Source of the DNA: Diploscapter coronatus
Taxonomy: Eukaryota > Nematoda > Chromadorea > Rhabditida > Rhabditidae
DNA length: 64,000 nt
Assembly (NCBI GenBank): GCA_964036155.1
Contig: OZ038423.1
Location: 65,239,249 to 65,303,248, forward strand
Direction: 5' to 3'
In this document: positions 12,791 to 26,659 of the stretch, in pieces
Position numbering within the stretch: position 1 is the stretch's first letter
Layout: each line of letters opens with the position of its first letter
Translations under genes and position numbers: made by a program
Notes under the pieces: model-generated
Databases searched by the model: none
The model's input: the letters and a program-made list of their open reading frames with translations, nothing else
Told to the model about the DNA's origin: nothing

Positions 12791-12886
12791 CTTGACAGGC
12801 CGCGCGCCAGGCTTCGTCTGGCTGCCCGATTTCTTGATCACCTTCGATGCAGAATCGCCTGTGCCAGTCTTTTTGGGACGGGGCAT
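12791..12886 (-). pseudogene. histone H2B, first exon only
   Basis: ATG at 12886, then 32 codons starting MPRPKKTG and ending in a Lys/Pro-rich tail, with a GT donor (gtgagc) right after codon 32. This is an H2B-type N-terminal tail in the expected divergent position, 224 bases from the H2A start. The histone-fold part (the ESYAIYIYKVLKQVHP region and beyond) is absent from both strands between 5 and 12.8 kb. There is no TATA box in its promoter, unlike the other three histone genes. It is probably a truncated gene cut off near 12.72 kb. Confidence 0.65.
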
Positions 12887-13001
12887 TGCAGAAGCCGATT
12901 GGAGCAGAAAAACAAAGGAAATTGCAGAGAAATGCAAAGTGGTTGAATGAAGAAGGGGAATGTCCATAGTCAGCGAAATGAGTGGGCGTGGCCGGAGGAG
13001 G

Positions 13002-13009
13002 TATAAAAG
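13002..13009 (+). promoter_or_regulatory. TATA box of H2A
   Basis: TATAAAAG, 101 bases before the H2A ATG at 13110. Confidence 0.8.
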
Positions 13010-13109
13010 GCGGGCGAAAAACAAGTGGTTTCATCATTTCTCGATTTTCTGCTGATTCGTTCAGTTCTCTGTGTTCCTGCTCCAACCTCCACATCTTCAG
13101 CCAACAGCA

Positions 13110-13977
13110 ATGTCTGGGCGCAGTAAGTCTTTCAAATTCTCTGCAACGTTTTCTAGATTCTCAATAGTTCACCATGGCTACAACTTGTAAAGATAACCAA
13201 TTCTTTTCTTTTCCCAACTAATTTAGCCTAAATTTTGGTCAATTTTACAGATGAACGTGGTTATCTGATGAAAATACAGTAAACCCTTGGTAATTCCGTC
13301 AAATAATCAATTTCAGCTGGCAAGAGCGGCAAGGTTCGTTCGAAGGGCAAGTCGCGTTCGTCGCGCGCCGGTCTGCAGTTCCCCGTCGGCAGGATCCACC
13401 GCAAACTCAGAAAGGGCAACTACGCGCAGAGAGTCGGTGGCGGCACTGCGGTGAGATTTGAATTCTTCTCATCAGCAGTTCAAAAACCCTGAATTCATCT
13501 TTCCTCGTGCAGGTCTACCTGGCAGCAGCCCTGGAGTACCTCGCGGCGGAAGTGCTCGAGTTGGCCGGCAACGCGGCTCGCGATAACAAGAAGACTCGCA
13601 TCAATCCGCGTCACCTGCAGCTCGCCATTCGCAACGACGAGGAGCTCAACAAGCTGCTCAGCGGAGTCACTCTTTCTGAGGGTCAGTTTTGAGATTCATA
13701 GTAATCATCCGGCTTCGACTTCTCCAAACTCGACTCGCAGAGAAAAATACATGCTCTTTTCTCTCGATATGACACGGGATTGTTTGGAGAAGTCGGATCC
13801 CGGCTATTTGAAAACCTAGAAATCATACAAGGTTACAGTATTAAAGGCTGAATTGTTCTAATTGCCAGTTCATTCTTGAAAGATCCAATTTCAGGAGGCG
13901 TCCTGCCGAACATCCACGCTGGGCTTCTGCCCAAGAAGACTGGCAAGCACGATAAGACGGCAGTGGCCGAGGAGTGA
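13110..13977 (+). CDS. histone H2A
   Basis: Four exons: 13110-13122, 13317-13450, 13513-13681 and 13895-13977 (TGA), giving 132 aa. The protein starts MSGR, has the conserved [20 protein letters not shown] and [20 protein letters not shown] blocks and the acidic-patch NDEELNKLL, and ends in KTAVAEE. It lacks the SQ-E/D tail of H2A.X. Ile/Asn in [12 protein letters not shown] and Gly-Gly-Thr in the docking loop differ from C. elegans H2A. H2A pairs with H2B in the nucleosome core. The first exon has only four full codons; three introns are unusual for a replication-type histone gene. Confidence 0.95.
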
Positions 13978-14046
13978 GCGCTGAGGACTGAAACGGGCAG
14001 TTCAACTTCCTTCCCTTCTCTCCCTCAACTCCAGATCTATCCCAAC

Positions 14047-14062
14047 GGTCCTCATTAGGACC
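14047..14062 (+). promoter_or_regulatory. histone mRNA 3' stem-loop (H2A)
   Basis: GGTCCT CATT AGGACC, a six-base-pair stem with a four-base loop, 70 bases after the H2A stop and preceded by CCAAC. The loop begins with C, a feature described for C. elegans histone mRNAs. An AATAAA lies downstream at 14141-14146. Confidence 0.9.
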
Positions 14063-14386
14063 AACATTTCTGTAAACTCAATCTCACTTATTTTTGTTGG
14101 GTATTCAACTACAGTATGCTTTTGTTATTTTGTTCGGTTCAATAAATTTCTGGGAAATTTAATGTTCCAAGCTTTCTTGCATGAATCTTTACTGAAGACT
14201 TGTTTGACAATCTTCGAAGTCTTCCAACTACAAGGCTGTTGTCTTATGTGTCAAAGCTGATGTCTAGCCGAGATCATTTCTACAAACGAACCATTCTTGA
14301 GCAACCTCAAATATGAACATGTTCTTCCAAATAAGTTTATTTGATCAATTTGCAAAGAATAAATGGCGGTACAGAACAATGAAGAT

Positions 14387-14402
14387 GGTCCTGAAGAGGA
14401 CC
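14387..14402 (-). promoter_or_regulatory. histone mRNA 3' stem-loop (H3)
   Basis: Read on the minus strand: GGTCCT CTTC AGGACC, preceded by CCAAC, about 43 bases after the H3 stop. A minus-strand AATAAA is at 14336-14341. Confidence 0.9.
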
Positions 14403-14444
14403 GTTGGGATGAATTTGGTTGTATAGTCGAGTCAGCGTGGCAAC

Positions 14445-15657
<1,213 letters not shown>

Positions 15658-15700
15658 GTCGATTGAGCTGACGAGAAGCACTCCAGAAATCTAACCCAAC

Positions 15701-15716
15701 GGTCCTCTTCAGGACC
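15701..15716 (+). promoter_or_regulatory. histone mRNA 3' stem-loop (H4)
   Basis: GGTCCT CTTC AGGACC, preceded by CCCAAC, 44 bases after the H4 stop. AATAAA follows at 15771-15776. Confidence 0.9.
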
Positions 15717-16187
15717 ACATCTCACCATATCACTGTCAAATTCTATCTACTTTTTCCATTTATTTTTCTTCAATAAATGCTATTTTGGAAGACTTCTCGT
15801 TTGAAATGAAGATGTCTCGTCTCATCGAGATTCAATACCGCAACCACTTGCTTGATTCGTTTCCTTGAAATCCTCGTGTTTCTTTTTGAGTTCTCAAGAT
15901 CACGTCATTTTTTCTCACTTTTCACAATCAACAGCTCTGGTTCAAAGTGCTGAAAGTGGTTTCTTTGATTTTCACGACCATTTCCCTCTTCTTGACCAAA
16001 TTCTTGATAGTTGTCTGTTTCTTCCATGATCTGAATCGACCCCAAATTGTAGCAATTCTCCCATTCCTGAATTTGATTCCTCTCGAAGTTCCCCCAAGAA
16101 TTAATTTCCGTCGTGATGATTCTCGTTTTATCGCATTTTCAAGGAATTAGAATTTTTTCAGTGATTTCACCCCAACATCCAGTTGAA

Positions 16188-19181
16188 ATGGATCAGTTCG
16201 TGCTCCCTTCATCTGAGTTCACAGTACCTGTCTCCCATCCCTCCCTGTCCCACTCGCACTCCACCCAGTCACTCCATTCCATTGCCTCGGATCTGTTTGC
16301 ATCTGACGGCCCTCCGTCCACTCGCTCGCAGTTGAATGCAGCTGCTGCTGTTGGCTGGGAGAGTTACGTGGCAGAGTTGGGCAGGGACAAGTAGGTTTTC
16401 TCCAAATTGAAAAAGAAATAACCCCGAAGAATTCCTGTAAATTTCATGGGGTTGAAAGTGAAGATTTTTAGACGATTTTATGGCATTTCCATGTCAGATC
16501 TTCTTTTCTTCTTTCCTTACAGAGTCACTCAACTGTCTTCAAATGCCCGTCCAGCGGTTCCAATCTCCGTGAAGCCGAAGACGAAGGAGCCCGAGGAGTT
16601 CACAGACAACCGCATCTACGTGTCCAACATCCCTTTCTCCTTCAGGGAAATCGACTTGGCCAACATGTTCACTCCGTAAGTTGGAACGATGAAAGAGAAT
16701 TGGCTAAGAGATATGAATAATTCACTGCAAATACAATTTCTTATGATTTAATTGTAGATACGGACGTGTGGTGAACGTGGAGATTGTGATGAATGAACGC
16801 GGTTCGAAGGGATTCGGCTTCGTGACTCTGGACAATCGGGAGGGCTGCGAACGGGCCAGGAGGGAGTTGCATGGCTGCCACGTTCAGGGCAGGATCATTG
16901 AGGTGAGGATGCAAGAATAACATTGAAGGTTCTAAGCTGGTTTCTTGAGTAAGACTGGCACACGTGGAAAGAAGGATATGTTAAATAAAGTGCAGTTTAC
17001 AACTAATAACATTTGAAAACGCCAATGTGGATCGAGAGGTTTTTGAATGGTCATGGTCTCGAAATGCGATACGATGCTCTTCATTTTAAGAGTGATGAGC
17101 CCACCATGCCCTTGTTCTGTTTCTATTCATACCACTTTCATTTGCAAATACTGGCTCTTTTTCAAATGTGTACCCATGTCTTATTCAAGAAGTCTGAGCT
17201 GATTAACTCCTATTCTGCAGTCCCGTTCTCTATAATATATTTCAGGTTCGGAAGGCGACTCCATCGCGTCGCAAAGGCATTTCCCCTCAGCACTGGCTCT
17301 CTGCAGTCCCCAATGAGGGCAAATTCATCCCTCAGCCATTCTTGGACAGGCATGTTTCTGCCTTCTTTATATCAATGATCTTCCAATATGAGTCTAAATT
17401 TTTTTCTGAATGTTCATTTATTCATCGCCTTTGAAACTCGGAGTGATGTTAGAAGAAAATGAAAGTTATAATTTTAAAAACCTGATGCAATTTGTTAATT
17501 TGCAGATCCAAATCGACCGAACTGCCGGACGTGACTTGGCTGCAGCGGGTCATCTCTCGCGAAGTGGAGCGACAGGCCCAGGAGCAGCAGCGCAGAGCCT
17601 ACGACCACGTCGTCACACAGCTCATGGCCGGGCTCGTTCGCACTGGGCAAATCCAAGGGGAAATTCCTGGAATGCAGCACAGCGACTTGCACAGTCTGCA
17701 GCTGCCTTACACAGGTAGTTGAAGGGAATTTAGTTCGTGAAAATATTGAATGGAAAGAGCTAAAGTCATCAAGGCAATCGGAAGAGCATGACGCGTTGGC
17801 ACTATTTTGGATAGATAGGGAAGTGTCCTTGGTTCTTGTGCATTGAAAGTTGGGCCGTAATATTCAAGTTCTTAGTTCTGAGCATTTCAAATGCCAAATA
17901 TTTCAAAATCAACTCTTTTCGATAAAATGATAAGATTCCTCTCATTTGCAGGTCTGACTCCCTCGTCCCCTCTGCGTCGTTCGCCGCCCCGTACAGCGCC
18001 CTGCTCTCCCTTCATCCGCTCGGACTACGTCTCCTCGTCCCCTGTCCACCCTGTTCACTCTGCTGCAGTCAGTCATTCTGCCTCGGCCTTCATGTTCCCT
18101 CCCCCTCCCCTGTCTGCCCATTCTCAGCAGCCTTGGATGAACCCCGTTCCTCTCCACTCGACTTCTGTCTCCAATCCCTGGCCACAGCCTATGGAATCTG
18201 CTCGTTCTGGTCAGTCATTCCTCTTCTCTTCTAGTTCATTCCCCTCCTTCGTTCAGGTCTGTCCCGCAGTCACTCTACGCGTCTGCCCGCCGACCTGCCT
18301 TCTCTATCCTCAGGCAACCAGCTCCCAGCCAACATCTACGGCAGCATGGGCATTCAGATGGATCGCATGCAGGTTAGCTTTATGAATCTAGGAAAAGATA
18401 AGACATGGAATGAATGAAGTATAGCAGAAATGTGAATAGCGCAAGAAGAAAACATTCATAACGAATTGACGAGTTGCGTGGCACATATTGATAAACGCTT
18501 CCAGATTTCGCTCAAACTTTATTCTTATTCTCGCTATCGATATCGGCTCAACTCATCTCTTCCTTTCAGCCTTCCAACTCGAGCAGCACGTCGTCCATCT
18601 TCTCGAACCTGCAGCTGCCCCTGTCTTTCGTCCCATCTCTCACCACTCCCTCGGCCTCGGGTTCTGAGTCCACCTGCTTCGACTCCAATGGTCTGGACTC
18701 CACTCTGCAGCCTCGTCCCTTCTCCCCTTCCCACTTCCTCTCCTCTGCATCTCAGTTCGGCCCGATCGGTACGAGGCCTCCCTCTGCCAAGTCCTCTGCA
18801 TCCACGGACGAGGGAATCCACATGGGGAATGGCGATGGAAACACCACCATGGAGAATGGAAGTGAGTTGTTGTTTTTACAAAAATTGTTGTTGATGATAA
18901 AGATCAGATTGTCATTTTTCCGATTTTATACTGGAATCTTTCTAGAATGTTCTCACGTTTAACGAAATCATTTTGTTAAATATGCAACTCTTGCAGAATC
19001 GTCCCGAGCCGAGTCGACTCTGTCTGCAGCCGCCGAAGCGACAATTTCGCCCGTGGAGAAGACTGAACAAGGCGAGGAGACATTCGTCATGCAGAACGTG
19101 TTGGATGCGCTGCCTGAAATGAATGAACTGAATGGAAATGGACAGATGCGGGAGGAGACTCGCACTGGCAGACAGGAATAG
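16188..19181 (+). CDS. fox-1: RBFOX-family splicing regulator (fox-1 homologue)
   Basis: Nine exons: 16188-16390, 16523-16675, 16758-16902, 17246-17349, 17506-17714, 17952-18209, 18257-18372, 18570-18861 and 18997-19181 (TAG), 554 aa, in phase throughout. One RRM spans about residues 95-170: RNP2 is IYVSNIPFSFRE and RNP1 is KGFGFVTL, with NERGSKGFGF identical to RBFOX/FOX-1 proteins. These bind UGCAUG in introns; C. elegans FOX-1 acts in sex determination. A TGCATG is not obvious near its own exons. The C-terminal half is Ser/Pro-rich and low in complexity. The intron after exon 4 is GC-AG (ACAG|GCATGT). The ATG at 16188 is preceded by a possible acceptor, so a 5' UTR exon or trans-splice site is likely. 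Confidence 0.88.
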
Positions 19182-19676
19182 GTCTGATATTCTGTATTCT
19201 TCGTGTAAGCTAAGTTATTTTTTGTGCTAGTGAAATTCACTCTTTCCTCTTATTTTACTCCAAACTCGTTCAATTAACCTAACCTTAACCGACTTTCATA
19301 GTCGACTTTTATCAGAACTCTTAAGTTGTCATGTTTAACCCTTGTTGTTTATTAGGAGAGGGTACGAGTCATCAGACTCGAATCTTGTAGTCTCAATTTT
19401 GCATTTTCACTTATTTTTGTTCCATTTTAATTTTCACGTAGTTCTTCACTTATTTGGTATTGATTGTCTACTCTCTGCCTTCTCAAATGCTCCATGCATT
19501 TTCATCCCCATTTTCTGTCACATCTAACCCCTATATTTCGTTTGTTTTACCTGCTGCTTTATTATTTTAGTCTTGGTGCCTTGTGACTTATATTCATTTG
19601 CTGATTTGGGAAAGAAACGGATTGATGGTATTGACTTGTCTTAGTCTCTTCGTCTTTGATATGATTTAGGTATCGA

Positions 19677-19682
19677 ATAAAG
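19677..19682 (+). terminator. poly(A) signal of the RBFOX gene
   Basis: AATAAA about 500 bases after the stop at 19181. The region between is T-rich 3' UTR with no open frame. Confidence 0.6.
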
Positions 19683-20489
19683 TATTTCGAAACTAAATCA
19701 TGTACAAAAGTAACTTTTCAATCAGTTCATGGCTGACTGGTTTCGATATATCTTACATTTGGATAAATCCAGGATCTTTTCGCCTGTCAAAGGACTCCCG
19801 TCTATAATTCCATCAAAATGATTCCTAACTTCTAACGATAAGAGATTCTGAATATTCTCTTTGAAGAATCTCCGAATTCAACCAACTGACATTAGTGAAT
19901 CAGAAGTCCCGGATAAACATCGATTGGAAGAGGAGAACACGGAGGGCTGTGCCTGGTCACCGGTTCGTGACGACTCCATTCAGCTACAGTACAGGTCGGC
20001 AAATTCATGCAGTTCAATTGATTTATTATTATTATTATAATGTGTATATTTTCATCATTTCCGAAGATTATTCTTATAGTTTTATCTAGCAGAGAATTTA
20101 AAATTCGGTTCTGCAAAAATCCGAACGTTTCAAACGATCACATTAATTAAAATTTTTTTCGACAATTTTTGAATAAAAGATACTTGGAAGAAAAAATTCT
20201 GTTAACACTCGGCACAGAATCATGAGTCAGCTCTACGATAAATTGGCATGTCTTATTTTGATATCGTTAACGACTTTTGCTATTCGAACATTCCTTTGGA
20301 GATTTGGGTAATTCTTGGATGAGTTTACATGCGATTTTTCTTTCTTTCATTTTGGTATATGCCAAAAATCCAAGTATTTTTACTGAGGTTTTTAATTCAT
20401 TTTCAAATTATACCTGCAATTTTATCTACTGCATTGAGATTAATGCTGATTTAACATTTGAATAGTGTGGAATTGCATAATGCGAGCAG

Positions 20490-21745
20490 ATTGAGTACGT
20501 GAGTGACATGTCCTTGAGGATGCGAATGGTTTTCGAGTCCGATTCAGCACAACAATCCACAACCTTCCTTTCTTGTCCAAAGCAAATTTGCCTGTAAATG
20601 GGAGGACGAGTCATGTCTTTCCCTCCTTTCTTCCCATTTCCCGCTCATTCTACCCATTTTCCCTTTGAAAATAGCTTTAGGCCTCTTCCAGTTTAGCGTT
20701 AATGCCTACTATTATTGAATCTATTATTGTTTTGTCATTATTCTTCATCAGGTCAACCTTTTGTTCAGAGTCAGTCCAAACAGCTCTTTCGAAAAGTATT
20801 TTATACAAATTGATTCAGAAATGTTTATTGCACCTATTATCGAGAGACTAATGAAATCACATGCGGGTGGGTGTTTTTTGCAGTCTTAAATCGATTTTCA
20901 TCGACATTTTTTCTTTCATTTTTAATAGTTTAGAACAGTAACTTGTGAAACTCATATTCCCCCTAATGCAGAACTGGAAAAGGAAGGATTGGATGTGAAA
21001 CTGCCTAGAGGATGGTATGTACTTTACCATTTTTAGATCTCGTTATTCCTATTTGCTCATTTTCCTACAAATAGATTAATTGTTTCAATTTCATATCCCT
21101 GTACTTCAAGGTTTGGAGAGCATCAGCTAAAGTAATGCTGACAATGTAGAACTTCAAATATTCAAATAGTTCGTATAGTAAAAAACATTCTTCGTTAACT
21201 TTCCAGCTAATTAGTGATTTCTATATGAAAATAGTTATTTGCGTGAAATAACATGATTCTTCATCTTTGATTTATATCCATAAAATCAAATAAAATTGGG
21301 TTGTGGGAAAAAGTTTGACAATGGAATAATTCTCTAAGTTCAACATACTGTTTGAAGGTATCGAATTGGCATTATGCAAATTCGCCATGACCATGGCTGG
21401 CTGAATTTGTACAGGAGAAGAGCTGTAGGAAATGGATATTGGGATTTCTACACGAGTATTCCTGAGAGAAATTGTGCTGGGTATGAACGGGTTTGTAAGA
21501 TAGATTGGCTGTTCAAAAATAATTGCAGAGCATTTGGCATACATGCTGGCGACAATCTGCTCGGCTCAGTGACGATCAAGGACCGAAAATGCTTCGATCG
21601 ACTGGTCTATCAGATCGAGAAGAAGTCCACCATACAGAAATTCGATGTGTATCAGTGCAGAAGGTGCATTTTCCACAGCTGCTGGTTAGGGAGCAGAATT
21701 CTGCCTGTTTCCCGAGAATATCTCACTAATCTGAGGAGCTATTGA
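20490..21745 (+). CDS. unrecognised protein, 5' end uncertain
   Basis: Five exons join in phase: 20490-20593, 20769-20866, 20939-21014, 21358-21480 and 21529-21745 (TGA). A further first exon at 20222-20308 starts MSQLYDKLACLILISLTTFA, a signal-peptide-like stretch, but its donor phase does not fit exon 20490, so an exon or the true start is missing. The C-terminal 110 residues hold the clearest order: GYWDFYTSIPERNCAGAFGI, then HAGDN, then a cysteine pair in CRRCIFHSCW. The shape WDFY...FGIHAG...S faintly recalls L,D-transpeptidase-like folds, but the catalytic Cys is not there, so I give no function. Probably secreted. Confidence 0.6.
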
Positions 21746-22249
21746 TAATTCTTTCACCTTTAATTTCATTTGTACAACACTAGTTATTCAATGAAGGTAA
21801 ATTATGATCATTCTTAACGTCTTTACAGTTCCAATATAAACCCATTTTCGTCTGTGTTTGCTACAAAGACTCGCCGATAGCTTCTCAAATTTCATTCAGC
21901 GATAATCCCATGACTACTCTACTTGGGAAACGGTACAGAAATTAGGTCTATTGTCTCGATGAGAGATATTTAGAAACATGTTCATTATTTCGTAAAGGCA
22001 GGCGTTTCTATTGATATCTTACATATTCTTCAGACCTTGAATCTTTATAAAGCCAAAAATGTACTTTAGTATTCAGTGGCAGCAGTAGTTTGTCACAATA
22101 CAAATAAGACGGGTAGGCGGAGTTTCTTGTTTACCTTTGGGTTTTACTCTGCCATATTTGGCTACTGTGGTAAAGAGAAAGGAGGGAAGAAAAGATAATC
22201 AGAAGAGTATTCAAAAGATTGGCAGGAAGGGGAAGAGACCGGCAACCTG

Positions 22250-24052
22250 ATGAGGTTGGATGATGGTATCGATCCGATGCAGAATGGGAACTCAATGATG
22301 CAATATGATGGATCGACTGATAGGAGCAATTACGGTAGGTGATAAACCATATCGCTTTATCAGGGGAACAGAACTTTATTCCGTTTAACGCTCAATGCTC
22401 GAAATGCGAGATGCGCGTATGAACTAAATTTATAGAATGATGAAATAATATGATAAATAAACGAGATTTGATGCGGAGAACGAGAAACTTATAAGATTTT
22501 TCCCTCGGCTTGTATGAATTGTAGAATTTGAAGGAAGAATTTTAGTCTCTCCTGACTAAGCCATAAGTTTCTATTGCGAAATTATTAATTTTAGCGCGAA
22601 GGGTCAATTCGACGATTGGCGACATCAATCAGTTGGGAGGATTCTTCGTAAATGGAAAGCCCTTGCAACTGCAGAAACGCATCCGAATAATCGAGTTGGC
22701 GCACCAAGGAATCAGGCCCTGTGAAATCTCTCGGCAATTGCGAATATCTCATGGATGTGTCTCGAAGATCCTCTCGCGGTATGCAGAGACAGGCACCGTT
22801 CTGCCAGGCACAATTGGAGGCAGCAAACCGAGTGTGTCCACGCCCCGAGTCGTTCAATATATTATCTCCCTGAAGAAAACGGACCCGAGTATTTTTGCCT
22901 GGGAAATTCGCGAAAAATTGGTTTGTCTATGAATAAAAGTACGAGATTCTTATATTGAATGTTCGCAGATATTTGATGGTATTTGCAATCCATCGAACGT
23001 CCCATCTGTCAGCAGCATCAGTCGAATTCTTCGGACTCAATCTCATTGTTAGTCACTGAACATTATGAATGTATCAAATTCAGATAAATTTTAGTAGCAT
23101 CTTTACACGACTCGGAAGAGTATATTGAAAAACTAACTCAAACTCAGGGACTATTTTTCGGATCCGAATATGGTAAGTTATCAAAAAGAAACAATGATGA
23201 ATCATAAAATAATTCTAACATTTCTAAACGGTAAAGTAATGGTAGAAGCATTCCATTTGTAAGTATATGCATCTTTAATAGCTACAGATACTCATAATTA
23301 GGGTCCTCAGATGGCTTTGCAAAATCCATAATTCCCAGCAGTTTTTACTCCAACTTATCAAATTCGTTGTAAACTAAGATATTCGTGAAGAAAAAATAAA
23401 ACAAATATCATTTTTGACCGAGAAAATAGCCAAAATCGATCAGTTAAACGTACAAAATGTTTATTTCTAGATCGGTATGAGTGTACGCACATTTCCTGAT
23501 ATATTTTTTAATCAAAGTTCATTTCTATGAATGGTTCATCGAATGTGATAATGCCGACTCACGGTGAAGGGACTTGGTTTCCATTTTTTGAGATTCCGAT
23601 GACCGTTTTTTGAACAAAAGAAAAAATGCAAGAAAGCGGAATCTGCGGTTCCTACTGATAATAATATTATTAGATTGATTAATATTTTCTTACAACCTTC
23701 CGATTTTGAGTAAAATTTCCTTTTTTTTCACTAAAAATAACAATTCATCGAGGCTCATGATATGATGAAGTGAGGTATTCAGTAAATAATTAGGTGTCGG
23801 TGAAAATTTTCAGATTAGTCCAACTTAGCAAGATACATTCTTAAATAAGTAGACTATGAAACGATATTATTGACCAACCAACTCTTTGACTTGAATCATA
23901 TTTTAGACATCAACTTTCTATCGTCCTCTATTCCTTCATCAATTAATTTGCATCATGCTCTTAGTCCGCCGCTACAACAAGAACTACCAGCACAATTTTA
24001 TTCATCACCTTATTCGACGAGTACTGATTTGGACGTTACAAGTAGTCGCTAG
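22250..24052 (+). CDS. Pax1/9-type paired-box transcription factor
   Basis: Five exons: 22250-22334, 22595-22920, 22969-23047, 23095-23172 and 23907-24052 (TAG), 237 aa. A complete paired domain covers about residues 35-165: [16 protein letters not shown], then [20 protein letters not shown] and [14 protein letters not shown], with [11 protein letters not shown] ending exon 2 and [12 protein letters not shown] in exon 3. GDINQLGG and VVQYI fit Pax1/9 better than Pax2/5/8 or Pax3/7. No homeodomain follows, as in Pax1/9. The remaining C-terminus is short and Ser/Pro/Gln-rich. It is a nuclear DNA-binding regulator. AATAAA is at 24202-24207. Later exons could exist if the last one is alternative. 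Confidence 0.88.
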
Positions 24053-25043
24053 ATCTTCTTCATTTTGATTTGGTGATTTTTATTAATGGTTTGATAATAC
24101 TGAATTTGCTCGGTATGATGGATTAGTTCAAATTCTTCCAATTTTTTATCACGAATTTCCTAACTGGTTCTATTTGGGTTTTATTAACCAATCAACTCTC
24201 CAATAAAATCTGAGAATAATTTCTATCTGTTTTTCGATTTATTTTCTAACAAATGACTGTTTCAAGTATATAAGTTAGCTTTCTCTAATTCTATCACTTT
24301 TCATTTTGAATCCTCTTGAATCGTTTCATTAGCCTTCCTCATTTGTTTATTTCTCGTATCATCGTTTCTTCCTCAACTTCGCTCATTTCTCACCCTCAAA
24401 ACCTTCCTTTTTCGTCCCGATTCCCCAATTTCTTAATCAGTCAACAGAGCGTGCAGCTCCCCGTTCTCCATTTCAGGTCTGATTTCTTTTTTGGTCTCCA
24501 TATTCCCCATTTCAACGTCCCATTTTCGTATCTAATTTGGTACCGTCAATTGATTATTCGATTTATTTTGTGAAACTCTTGAAATCTGCAGCAAATGAGC
24601 AGAGCAGTTGTGATTATTTCGGTAGGATATTTAGTTTCTAGAATAAATTTACTTTATTGCATTGCTTGTAAATTGTAATAGCTGATAGAGCGAACAACTA
24701 ATATCACCAAATTCGATTATCATATAATTTAAAATTAGTTCGAAGTTAGCCAGAATAACCCACAAATAGTTTCAGTTGTGCTCGATAACTTTGATATCAG
24801 CAGAAAGCATCGACTGGTGTACTTATTGGTTTTCAATAGGAAAAGTGGTTAAATTTATACGAGGGAATAATTAAATTTCACAATAAATTTAGAGCACTCG
24901 TCCTGAGTGCGCGAATTATCTGTTGCATAATTCAGAATCAGACAGTTCAATATTATCTGCATTGAAGAGGAGCAGGCTGTTTGGACGAAGCAATGGAGGT
25001 TCATATTAAAAAGTAAATAATTAATTTCAACGAACATCTGTAG

Positions 25044-26659
25044 ATTCTCCAATTACTTGTCCTAAACATGAAATTTACTCCTGCATCGATTGTGAACCGA
25101 ACTGCTCTAACCTCGTCCCTAAATGCAGAAAAGTAAGTAAGAAACAACCAATCTGTTACTGTTTGTACAAGTAATTCCGTTGATTTTAATTATTGATTTA
25201 CCTTATTCGCCTATCCTGCCTTAATTATTAGCTTTACAAGCTATTCTGAATTTATGCAAGTGATATGCAGCGTATGGTAAAATCTGCGCCGATATGAACG
25301 CAAATAACATTAGATTTGAGATCGCAAATTTCAATCCATCGAATCATACTGATATTTGATGTTAAAATGATTGACATTTAATGAGAGTTTATGAAAAAAA
25401 CGATATTAAATAATTTTTAAACATTAATTTTCGATCTTTTCTTTATAAACTAAAACTGACGCAAACTTTCCCACATCATGCAATAATTCAATCCAGAATA
25501 TCACATTTCAGGATCAATGCAATAAAGGATGCGTTTGTCGTTTAGGATTCGCAAGAAGTGCTAAAGGTTTGAGTAACAACTATAAATTGTACGTCTAACA
25601 AGAGAAGGTCGCACGTAGAAACTCATAGATCTTGATGAAACCCCAAATAGGGGTTTTTGATGAAGCCGATTATGATTCTGAAGTCAAAAAGTGCTTAATC
25701 GTATTCAGAACTCGGGAATTCTGAGTTGAACCTGATTTCTTTCTTTGTATTGCAAATTTGCAAAATTTGAATATTTTTTCACATGGAAACAGCTCATTTT
25801 GCATACAAGATACAAGTGAAAATAATCAAGGTTCCAGAGTACGGTTAGGGATCTTTTTTTATTTCAGAATCGTGATTAGCGTCATCAAAAAACCTATTTG
25901 AGAAGTCTCGTCAAGATGCGAATTACTCTTGTAAGAAAAGTAACTATATCATGCATTTTTCCAAAATACAATATTTTCGCATGAATTTTTCTTCGATTTA
26001 TTAATTTGTGCTAATGAATAGTCCATCAAAAATCTGAATATTTAGGACTTAAACAGTAAAATCAATCAGATAAAAAATTTCAGACTTTCCATGAGTCACT
26101 ATTTTAGGAACATGCGTACCATTAAGAGATTGCGCTTCACATTCACCTCCAGCAAATGAAGAAGAGGAGGGAACTGTCATGAAAAGTAATCTGGTCGTTT
26201 TCCGCGTGTCATTAAATTTATCCCGTTTAGCTGTTCGAAAGATAGTGCCGGTATTGGTTAACGATATGTGGAAAGCGCTGTTTGCATCAATCCGACCTGA
26301 TCTGGCTAGTAAGTGGACTATCTTGATTTTTTACAAGCTACCATTATGAATCTTATTTTTGGTTGGCAGATCAATCATGTTATAACTATCACGGCTTTAG
26401 AAGCTTTATCCTTTGGAAGTAGTGAGAAAAGTAAAAAAGCGAGGGAAAACGAGAGACTATGGCATTTCTCTATTTTTCTGCGCCACAGTTAAAGTAAATG
26501 CAGGACATTCCTAAAGGACAAGGCTTGTAAGGCCGTATTATTCTGTGTTTTCACTTAAACATGACAATTTCAGCTGCAACTAACACGAGCAATAGCACTG
26601 AAACCTCATCAATAGAAACGCAGCAAACTTCAATGCCAACACAACAGCCCATCGGATAA
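25044..26659 (+). CDS. TIL-domain (trypsin-inhibitor-like) protein, 5' exon not fixed
   Basis: Exons 25044-25132, 25512-25566, 26108-26185, 26231-26308 and 26574-26659 (TAA) join in phase. The first three encode one TIL domain with all ten cysteines: C at the ITC start, YSCIDCEPNC, KC, DQCNKGCVCRLGFARS, then TCVPLRDC. TIL domains are serine-protease inhibitors or parts of extracellular matrix proteins. A Glu-rich linker, a short hydrophobic helix and a Thr/Ser/Gln-rich tail follow. The exon starts in phase 2, so an upstream signal-peptide exon must exist; a candidate ATG is at 24597 (MSRAVVIIS) but I could not connect it. Confidence 0.75.
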
